62,261 nucleotides of DNA, from positions 1-62,261 of the forward strand of contig DASQFU010000032.1 of the NCBI GenBank assembly GCA_035632955.1, read 5' to 3'. Every line of letters begins with the position of its first letter. Within the stretch, counting starts at the first letter, position 1. Of this stretch, positions 44,371 through 50,961 are shown one piece after another. The position numbers and the translations under genes were made by a program. The notes under the pieces were generated by a model. The model worked only from the letters and a program-made list of their open reading frames with translations, had not been told where the DNA came from and did no database searches. The DNA is from DASQFU01 sp035632955 (lineage in GTDB: Bacteria; Eisenbacteria; RBG-16-71-46).

Positions 44371-45683
44371 TCCGTTCGTGGCCGCGTGTCGGGGTGGTTG
44401 CGCGCCGGGAGCTCCTGACCACGGTGCGCCGCAAGGCGTTCATCCTGACCGTGCTCGGGACTCCGGCGTACTTCGTGTTCGTGATGTGGCTCTCGGCCTC
44501 GGCGGAGATGAAGGAGCGGCGTCAGGTTCTGAAGGAGCTCGACGCGATCGCCTTGGTCGATTCGTCGGGACTCTACGCGCAGGCGTCGGGGGAGATGCTC
44601 ACCGAGCTGCGCGCCGACCAGAGCCCGTTCGCCCGCTCCGGCGGACCCGCGGCCGCGATCGATGCGTTCCCGGCCCAGTCCTTCCGCACCGAGGTTCGCT
44701 CCTATCCCGACCTCGCGCGCGCCGAGGCGGCGCTGCGCGCGAAGCAGGTGAGTCAGGTGCTGGTGGTGCCCGCCGACTATCTCCACACCGGGCAAGTCCG
44801 CCGCTACGCGCGCTCGAGCAGCCTGTTCTCGTCCGCGGATCGTCGGGCGATCTCCGCGTGGCTGGCGCGCAACCTGATCGCGGGCCGAGTCGACTCGTTG
44901 CTGGCGGCGCGCGCCGCGCGGCCGGCCGAGAACGAAGTCCTCTACACGTTGAATGCGCGCGGACAGTTCGAGCTCAAGGACGAAAATCGCGAGCTGGTGG
45001 ACTTCATGCTGCCGCTTATGTTCACGGTGCTGCTCGGCCTCTCGATCACGCTCGGCGGGCAATATCTGCTCCAGGGCGTCGCCGAAGAAAAGGAATCGCG
45101 GATCCTGGAGTCGTTGCTGTGCACCATGAGCCCGGAGGAGCTGATGGCGGGTAAGCTCGTCGGACTCGGGGCGGCCGGGTTGCTCGTGGTCGCGATCTGG
45201 GTCGGCATGGGCCTGCTGTTCGTCGGGCCCACGCTGGCGATGATGCAGGTCGAGATCCCGGCTGGACTGCTGGCGCTGGCGCTCGTCTATTTCGTCCTCG
45301 GGTACCTGTTCTTCGGCAGCCTGATGATCGGCATAGGCGCGGTCACGAACCACATGCGCGAAGCCCAGCAGTTCGCGGTCTGGTTCACGTTCGCGAACTT
45401 CGTCCCCTTGATTCTGATCACCAGCATTCTCGGGCGGCCGAACTCGCCCCTCGCGGTGTTGCTCTCGCTCCTGCCCCCGACCGCGCCGACGACGATGATG
45501 ATGCGAATGACGGCGCCCTCCGCCTCGGTGCCCCCGGCCCAGATCGTCCTGTCGCTGGCGCTGCTCGCTGCCACCGCCCTGCTCGCCCTGCTCGGCGCGG
45601 CCCGGGTGTTTCGGATCGGGCTCCTCATGTACGGCAAGACGCCGAGCCTGCCCGAGATCCTGCGTTGGGCCAGGCGGGGTTAG
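44367..45683 (+). CDS. ABC-2 type exporter permease (NatB-like)
   Basis: A 438-residue inner-membrane protein. One helix near residue 28 is followed by an extracytoplasmic domain (about 50-215), then five or six C-terminal helices (LPLMFTVLLGLSITLGGQYL onward). EEKESRILESLLCTMSPEELMAGK is the coupling-helix signature of the NatB/ABC2_membrane_3 group. With the preceding ATPase it makes a complete exporter. The large periplasmic domain is typical of this class. It is translated by overlap with the ATPase gene. Confidence 0.93.
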   Translation: MIRSWPRVGVVARRELLTTVRRKAFILTVLGTPAYFVFVMWLSASAEMKERRQVLKELDAIALVDSSGLYAQASGEMLTELRADQSPFARSGGPAAAIDAFPAQSFRTEVRSYPDLARAEAALRAKQVSQVLVVPADYLHTGQVRRYARSSSLFSSADRRAISAWLARNLIAGRVDSLLAARAARPAENEVLYTLNARGQFELKDENRELVDFMLPLMFTVLLGLSITLGGQYLLQGVAEEKESRILESLLCTMSPEELMAGKLVGLGAAGLLVVAIWVGMGLLFVGPTLAMMQVEIPAGLLALALVYFVLGYLFFGSLMIGIGAVTNHMREAQQFAVWFTFANFVPLILITSILGRPNSPLAVLLSLLPPTAPTTMMMRMTAPSASVPPAQIVLSLALLAATALLALLGAARVFRIGLLMYGKTPSLPEILRWARRG

Positions 45684-45780
45684 AGCGGCCCGGTCAGCCG
45701 CGGCCAATCTCCGCCTGCCGTTGCAGATTGCCGACAGTTCTTCGGCTTGACGCCCGGCCAGCCGGGGCCGGAAAAAGGCC

Positions 45781-45810
45781 TTGGCAGGACGGTCGACGAG
45801 GAGCGACAAT
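45781..45810 (+). promoter_or_regulatory. Sigma-70-type promoter without an attached gene
   Basis: TTGGCA, an 18-nt spacer and GACAAT. No coding region follows; instead there is structured DNA ending in a terminator-like hairpin, so this may be the promoter of a small RNA. Confidence 0.4.
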
Positions 45811-45816
45811 CACTTA

Positions 45817-46090
45817 GCAGGTCAAGGCCAGTCCGTCCGCACTGGGGAACGGGACTTGCTCGACTTGCAGTGCGGCGTTGGACCTGAGATCCGACGCCCC
45901 AAGCGGTTCAAGAGCCTCACGGCGTCTCGTAAAGACATGGGTCCGAGAGACCCCGGCCGCCGGCGAGGGTGGAAGCTGAAAGATCAGGCGACAAGAGCCT
46001 GGGTCGTCGCTTCTCTCTTGAATGGCGGGCGTATCGTCCGCCAGAAACGGGATCGCCCGGTCCACGGACCGGGCGCTTTCGTTTTCCGGG
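45817..46090 (+). ncRNA. Candidate structured small RNA of about 270 nt
   Basis: Downstream of the 45781 promoter the DNA shows several stems and no credible reading frame: CCGCACTG pairing with CAGTGCGG (about 45836-45882), GGGTC/GACCC near 45940, and an 8-bp stem GGCGGGCG/CGTCCGCC (46024-46042). The end is a 9-bp hairpin GCCCGGTCC/GGACCGGGC (46055-46074) followed by a T-rich stretch (CTTTCGTTTT). It does not show the conserved motifs of tmRNA, RNase P or SRP RNA. 6S-like RNA is one possibility that cannot be tested by eye. Confidence 0.35.
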
Positions 46091-46122
46091 CAATCCCGCT
46101 TCCTGCCTCCTCCGCCGAGCCT

Positions 46123-46451
46123 CTAATGGCTCCCGGCCGTCGTGTCGGGAGTAGCGCCTGGCGGGTTGCGCGGGGCATCCCACGGCGGCGGTGGCGGGAA
46201 GACGAGCGCGGCCCCGGTCGCGGTCGACCCGGGGGCAACGCGTCCGGAATCTTGTGGCTCACGGCGGGCAGGGTTCTTCAAGTAGGCGGCGATGGCGTTC
46301 GCATCCTCGTCCGTCAGGTGCGAGTACGAAGGCCAGGGCATCGGCGGCAGGAGCTGCGAGCCGCCTCGGCGGGCGGCGGCTTCGCGGCCGTGCACGAGAG
46401 CACCACGGCCACCAGGACCATCCCGCTGCCGGCGACGGCTGTCCATCGCAT
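46123..46451 (-). pseudogene. Remnant of a monohaem cytochrome c lipoprotein
   Basis: Two parts in different frames. The 5' part (from ATG at 46451) encodes a lipoprotein signal, MRWTAVAGSGMVLVAVVL followed by SCTAAKPPP. After about 30 codons the homology jumps to another frame that reads LLPPMPWPSYSHLTDEDANAI, then AAYLKN, the typical end of a class I cytochrome c with the axial methionine. The CxxCH haem site and about 60-80 residues between are missing. An internal, out-of-frame deletion best explains this. The C-terminal tail ends normally at 46123. Confidence 0.6.
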
Positions 46452-46597
46452 CCAGTTCGGTTCTCCGCAATCATGGGGTCGGCCTGCTGAGCGGCGACAA
46501 GTTGAGAAGCGTGAGGCCGCTTGTCAATGCTCCGGAACCACGACGGCGCGTTGCGAGCGCGGCGTGATTCTCCGAAACGTGCCGCGCCCACCGCGCC

Positions 46598-46626
46598 TTG
46601 CGCGGACCGAGGCGAGGGCTCACAAT
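46598..46626 (+). promoter_or_regulatory. Promoter of the NAD synthetase gene, near-leaderless
   Basis: TTGCGC, a 17-nt spacer and CACAAT. The -10 element ends 10 nt before the ATG, so the mRNA would have almost no leader, and no ribosome site is seen. Confidence 0.5.
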
Positions 46627-46636
46627 CGCCGGCCCT

Positions 46637-48415
46637 ATGCGACAGCTCCGGCTGGGCCTGGCTCAGCTCAACGCGACGGTCGGAGACCTCGACGGCAACT
46701 TCCAGCGCGTCGTGGAGAACATCGAGCGCGCCCGCGAGCTCGGTGTCGAGCTGATCGCGTTCCCCGAGATGGTCATCACGGGCTATCCGCCCGAAGACCT
46801 GCTGCTCAAGCCGTCGTTCATCGAGCGCGCCGTCTCGCGCACCCGCGATCTGCTACCGCACACGCGTGGCCTGACGGTCGTGGTCGGCACCGTGGAGCGC
46901 GACGTGGATCTCTTCAACGCCGCCGCGGTGCTGCATGACGGTCAGTGGATCGGGACCTACCGCAAGCGCTATCTGCCGAACTATGGCGTGTTCGACGAGA
47001 ACCGCTACTTCATGCCGGCCACCCAGACCCCGGTGTTCGTGCGCGACGGCACGGTGATCGGAGTCAACATCTGCGAGGACATCTGGTATCCGGGCGGCCC
47101 CGTCGAGGAGCAGGTGATCCGGGGCGGCGCGGAAGTCATCCTCAACCTCTCGGCCTCGCCGTATCACGCGGGCAAGGCGCAAGGCCGCCGGCGCATGCTG
47201 TGCACGCGTGCCGCCGACAACATCGCGATCGTCTGCTACGTGAACCTGGTCGGCGGGCAGGACGAGATCGTCTTCGACGGGGGCAGTCTCGTCGTCGACG
47301 AGCAGGGGCAGGTTCTCGCCGAGAGCGACATGTTTTCCGAGGATCTGCTGGTCGCCGACGTCGAGTTGAACGGCGTCTTCAGCACGCGCCTCCACGACCC
47401 GCGCCTGCGCAAGGAGCGCGCACTGGGCGGCGGCGAGCCGATCGCCCGCGTCGACCTGCCGCCATTCGCGGCCGTGGATACGAACGCCGCGAGCGACGCG
47501 GGCGGCGGCATGGCGACCGCGGTCTCGACCAAGCCCGCACTCGATAGGCGGATCGCGATCCGGCGCGAGCTGGTAGCCGAAGTCTACGACGCCCTGGTGC
47601 TCGGGACTCGCGACTACGTGCGCAAGAATGGCTTCTCGTCCGTGGTCCTCGGCCTCTCCGGGGGCGTGGATTCGGCGTTGTGCGCGTGCCTCGCCGCCGA
47701 TGCGCTCGGCCCGGCGCACGTCGTCGGCGTCTCGATGCCGTCCGAGTTCACGTCGGGGGCCTCCAAGGAGGATGCCGAGTCGTTGGCGAGGGCGCTCGGA
47801 TTCCGCTTCTACGCGATCCCGATCCAGGACGTTTTCGAAGCCTACCGGCGTGCGCTGCAACCTGCATTCGTGAACCGCGAGGCGGACACCACCGAGGAGA
47901 ACTTGCAGGCTCGTATCCGCGGCAACTACCTGATGGCGCTGTCGAACAAGTTCGGCTGGCTGGTGCTCGCGACCGGCAACAAGAGCGAAGTCTCGGTCGG
48001 CTACAGCACGCTGTACGGAGATCTGGCCGGCGGATTCGCGGTGCTCAAGGACGTGTACAAGACGATGGTCTATCGGCTCGCCCAGTATCGGAACCGCATC
48101 GGCGGCACGACGCCGATCCCCGAGCGGACCTTGACGCGGCCGCCGAGCGCCGAGCTCAAGCCCGATCAGACCGACCAGGACTCCCTCCCGCCCTACGACG
48201 TCCTCGATCCCGTGCTGAGGTTCTACGTGGAGGAGGACCGCTCCGCCCACGAGATCGCCGCACTCGGCTACGACGAATCGCTGGTCCGGCGCATCGTCCA
48301 CCTGGTGGACCGCGCCGAGTACAAGCGGCGCCAAAGCCCCCCCGGGATCAAGATCACGCCGCGCGCGTTCGGCAAGGACCGACGGCTCCCGATCACGAAC
48401 CGCTGGGAGGGGTGA
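46637..48415 (+). CDS. nadE: Glutamine-dependent NAD+ synthetase
   Basis: A 592-residue two-domain enzyme that amidates nicotinic acid adenine dinucleotide to NAD+. The N-terminal nitrilase-fold glutaminase has the triad E44 (FPEMVITGY), K110 (RKRYLPNYG) and C146 (NICEDIW). The C-terminal synthetase domain has the ATP pyrophosphatase motif SGGVDS (341-346), and LATGNKSEVSVGYSTLYGD further on. Length and order match the fused bacterial NadE. The start MRQLRLGLAQLN is set by the nitrilase fold; an earlier in-frame start would lie inside the promoter. Confidence 0.97.
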   Translation: MRQLRLGLAQLNATVGDLDGNFQRVVENIERARELGVELIAFPEMVITGYPPEDLLLKPSFIERAVSRTRDLLPHTRGLTVVVGTVERDVDLFNAAAVLHDGQWIGTYRKRYLPNYGVFDENRYFMPATQTPVFVRDGTVIGVNICEDIWYPGGPVEEQVIRGGAEVILNLSASPYHAGKAQGRRRMLCTRAADNIAIVCYVNLVGGQDEIVFDGGSLVVDEQGQVLAESDMFSEDLLVADVELNGVFSTRLHDPRLRKERALGGGEPIARVDLPPFAAVDTNAASDAGGGMATAVSTKPALDRRIAIRRELVAEVYDALVLGTRDYVRKNGFSSVVLGLSGGVDSALCACLAADALGPAHVVGVSMPSEFTSGASKEDAESLARALGFRFYAIPIQDVFEAYRRALQPAFVNREADTTEENLQARIRGNYLMALSNKFGWLVLATGNKSEVSVGYSTLYGDLAGGFAVLKDVYKTMVYRLAQYRNRIGGTTPIPERTLTRPPSAELKPDQTDQDSLPPYDVLDPVLRFYVEEDRSAHEIAALGYDESLVRRIVHLVDRAEYKRRQSPPGIKITPRAFGKDRRLPITNRWEG

Positions 48416-48480
48416 CGCGCGCCCGCCTCGGGCAGCCACCGCGGGCCGAGACGTGCGGCCGCCAGCTGCTCCGCAAACGA

Positions 48481-48508
48481 GAAGCGGGCCCGTGACGGAG
48501 CCCGCTTC
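48481..48508. terminator. Bidirectional hairpin between nadE and the lipoprotein gene
   Basis: A 9-bp stem (GAAGCGGGC / GCCCGCTTC) with a 10-nt loop lies between the convergent stops at 48415 and 48532. On the minus strand it is followed by TCGTTTG. Confidence 0.65.
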
Positions 48509-48531
48509 GTCGTCGCAATGGACTGGTTGGA

Positions 48532-49092
48532 CTAGAGACCGGCGTCGAGCACCAGCACCAGGAAGCCGTCGTCCACTCGCACGTTGTAGGTGCCGCCAGG
48601 GGTGCCGACGGTGTAGATGGTGAACCTGCCGTCACCCTCGGCTTCGTCGAGCACGATTTGCTTTCCCGCCGCATCGAGCAGCGCCGCCGAATCGTCCCAG
48701 GACAACGTCACTGTCTCGGTGGCGGAACCCGCCGCACCGATCGACGCCGGCCCCCAGAGCTTGGTGGCGTTGTTGATGACCGCCTGGGCGTTCGCATGGT
48801 TGGTCGTGCCGGCGTCGATGTAGACCGTCACCGTGCCCGCCGGACCCAGGGTATTCGTGAACGTTCCGAGTACCGCAAAGTCGCTCAGTCCTTTCAGCTT
48901 GTCCTTGTTGTCCGCGTAATCGGAGATTCTGTTGAGGTCGACCGTGACCCTTTCCATGTTGTCGGTCGCGTCGATCGTAAACGGATTGGGGAGGTCAAAA
49001 CTCGCGAGAATCTGCGCGGACGTGAGCACGCATCCCGTCGAGGTCAGCGCCGCCAGCGCCAAGCCCGAAAAGATCCAACGAGCCGTCTTCAT
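48532..49092 (-). CDS. Lipoprotein of unknown function
   Basis: A 186-residue lipoprotein (lipobox STGC at about 18-21). The mature protein begins with a helical stretch and contains a domain with VTVDLNRISDYADNKDKLKGLSDF, followed by beta strands (GTVTVYIDAGTTNHANAQ), reminiscent of secreted beta-sandwich proteins. I do not recognise a family. GAGGAGG is 8 nt upstream of the ATG; an in-frame GTG-type start five codons earlier is less well placed. It is the second gene of a two-gene operon with the outer-membrane barrel gene 12 nt upstream. Confidence 0.82.
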   Translation of the reverse strand: MKTARWIFSGLALAALTSTGCVLTSAQILASFDLPNPFTIDATDNMERVTVDLNRISDYADNKDKLKGLSDFAVLGTFTNTLGPAGTVTVYIDAGTTNHANAQAVINNATKLWGPASIGAAGSATETVTLSWDDSAALLDAAGKQIVLDEAEGDGRFTIYTVGTPGGTYNVRVDDGFLVLVLDAGL

Positions 49093-49103
49093 GCGCGCCC
49101 TCC

Positions 49104-49646
49104 TCAAGGCATGCTCACGAGGCTGTACGACGCCCCGAGCGTGATGTTCGCGAACTTCTGGGACGTCTCGTCGGTGGTCACCATGTTGAACTCGCCGCGC
49201 GCGTTGACGCCGATCTTGGGGATCGGCGAGAAGCCGATGCCGAGCCCGAAGTTGTAGCCGATGTCGGTGATGTCTTCGGAGCCGTCGCGCTCGATCTTGT
49301 ACGAGCCGATCCCGGCGAACGGGAAGAACTGGACTCCGGTGCCGAACGTGAACAGCACGTTGGCGCCGAATCCGGTGTTCTTGCCTCCGTCCCGCTCGAA
49401 CGTCGTCGGGCCGAACGTCTCCTCGACGTTGCCGAGCGACGAGGTGGCAAAGAACGGCTCGACCGTGAGCAGCGGCACGAGGTTCACGGGAACACGGACA
49501 CCGAACTGGGATCCGTTCGACGAGAGGTCGTTGACGATCGGGATGCTGGCTCCACCGAACGCCCCGATGCCGATGCTGGCAGCGGTCGCCGTGGTGCTAC
49601 CAAGGGCGAGCGCGACCAACACCGTCGCGAACATCTTCTTCATCAT
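49104..49646 (-). CDS. Small outer-membrane beta-barrel protein (OmpA/OprF-type barrel fold)
   Basis: A 180-residue protein with a signal peptide (residues 1-22, TATA cleavage) and about eight amphipathic strands (IGIGAFGGASIPI, FGVRVPVNLVPLLTVEPFF, GFGANVLFTFG, YNFGLGIGFSPI), ending in a beta strand with terminal hydrophobic residues. This is the pattern of eight-stranded porin-like barrels. The two ATGs at 49646 and 49643 lie 4 and 7 nt after AAGGAGG; the second has better spacing. It has its own TAGACT promoter and shares an operon with the downstream lipoprotein. Confidence 0.87.
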   Translation of the reverse strand: MMKKMFATVLVALALGSTTATAASIGIGAFGGASIPIVNDLSSNGSQFGVRVPVNLVPLLTVEPFFATSSLGNVEETFGPTTFERDGGKNTGFGANVLFTFGTGVQFFPFAGIGSYKIERDGSEDITDIGYNFGLGIGFSPIPKIGVNARGEFNMVTTDETSQKFANITLGASYSLVSMP

Positions 49647-49719
49647 GCGACCTCCTTATAGGCGGGGGATTGAGTCGACGCGCCGAATGGCGATGTGGCT
49701 GAACCCCGCGAGCGGCAGC

Positions 49720-49747
49720 AGTCTAGCAGCCGACCGCTTCGCGTCAA
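49720..49747 (-). promoter_or_regulatory. Sigma-70-type promoter of the barrel-lipoprotein operon
   Basis: Read on the minus strand: TTGACG, a 16-nt spacer and TAGACT. The start would be near 49713, about 67 nt before the barrel gene ATG. Confidence 0.6.
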
Positions 49748-49841
49748 GCAAACGCAGACGACCGCGGGGTGTCCTCGGCGATGCGCGCTGCGTCACGCAT
49801 CGCGGCTCTCGCGATGCGGGGTTCGCGTGCGCCGCGTGCGC

Positions 49842-50528
49842 TCATTGCACGACGCGTACGGCGATCACGTTCGCGTTGCAGCATCGCGTCAGCAGCTCCG
49901 CGATGTGCTCGAGCCCGACGGACAGGTGCCCGCCCGCGCGGTCGGGCGGGCAGAAGATGACGACGAGCAGATTGCGCGTCTTGGCGGTCACCGCGGTGCG
50001 CTGGGAGTCCGAGGTCGGAGCGCCGAACGGCCCGCCGTCGTCGGCCAGCACCAGACGTCCGGCGAGATTCACCCACTGCTTGCGGATGCCGGCGTAACCT
50101 TCGGTTTCGCGACCGACGCGGACCCGGACCGTGCCCTTGACGAGATCGCGGTCGTAGAGACCGAGCGGGAGCTGGTGCTCCAACGAGCACAGGTTACAGA
50201 CGTCGACCGCCGCGTTCACATGCGGCAGACCCTTGCCCTGCAGCACGCGGCGCAGCAGGGCTTCACTGCTCGGTCGCGTCTTGGTCGGATCGATGTCCAA
50301 CTGGTGGAACATCGCCCGGGTCTCGGCGACTCCCGGGATGTCCGCGGGCTGTTTGCCGGCATAGTGCGCGGCAAGGCGAGCAGTGAGGCGGTCGCGCTCC
50401 TCCTCGAACTCCGCCGGCAGGCGCCCGAGCTGAACGCCTTCCGCCTCGAGCAAGCCGAGCGCGACCACGCCACGCAAGCCATCGTCCACGGTGAGATGGA
50501 GGCTCTGACTGCGGGCCTGGAGGGACAT
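49842..50528 (-). CDS. B3/B4 tRNA-binding-domain protein
   Basis: A 228-residue protein of the B3/4 domain family (COG3382), the domain shared with the beta subunit of phenylalanyl-tRNA synthetase. Segments IPGVAETRAMFHQLDIDPTKTRPSSEAL and KGLPHVNAAVDVCNLCSLEHQLPLGLYD are characteristic. Stand-alone members are proposed to edit mischarged tRNA or bind nucleotides; the role is not proven. The start MSLQARSQSL follows GGAGG by 7 nt. A promoter-like pair (TTGGGC-17-TATGTT, minus strand) lies at 50802-50830, leaving a long leader. Confidence 0.85.
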   Translation of the reverse strand: MSLQARSQSLHLTVDDGLRGVVALGLLEAEGVQLGRLPAEFEEERDRLTARLAAHYAGKQPADIPGVAETRAMFHQLDIDPTKTRPSSEALLRRVLQGKGLPHVNAAVDVCNLCSLEHQLPLGLYDRDLVKGTVRVRVGRETEGYAGIRKQWVNLAGRLVLADDGGPFGAPTSDSQRTAVTAKTRNLLVVIFCPPDRAGGHLSVGLEHIAELLTRCCNANVIAVRVVQ

Positions 50529-50961
50529 TCGTGTTCCTCCGGCTGAACCCGGCGCGTGCGACGTGCGCCGAGCGCCTTCGCCGATGTCGTGGCGAAGACG
50601 CGGAAAAAGAAGCGGGCGGCGGGAACTCCCTTTCCGACCCAACACACAAGACGGCGCAAAGGCCGACCGTACGCTGCGGCCAACATCATGTCATCGCCGC
50701 CCGCCTGCTCATCATCGTTGGTTGCGGGCGTCGGGGTGGGAGCCGATCTAGAAACGCAGGCGCTCACCCCTTCGTTGCGGCGACCGTAAATCGTCCGCGC
50801 GAACATAGCGTGACGCGCGCTCGCGCCCAAGAGGATTTCGCGCGGGGTCCTATGCGCTGTGTTTCACGACGAGACGAATCCGCTTGACTTCGCTTTCACG
50901 CGCAATCGATCGGGCTTGCAGCAAGGATGCACATCGACGGCCACGCGTCGATGCGCTGTGT
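50529..50961. other. Intergenic stretch with a promoter-like pair
   Basis: No supported gene. On the minus strand TTGGGC (50825-50830), 17 nt and TATGTT (50802-50807) may drive the B3/4 gene. Nothing else stands out in this stretch. Confidence 0.4.

Noticed and set aside
42219..45809. Long open frames opposite the Ycf48-like and ABC exporter genes
   Set aside because: They have the Arg/Ala/Pro-rich composition of antisense frames in GC-rich DNA and lack ribosome sites and domain motifs.
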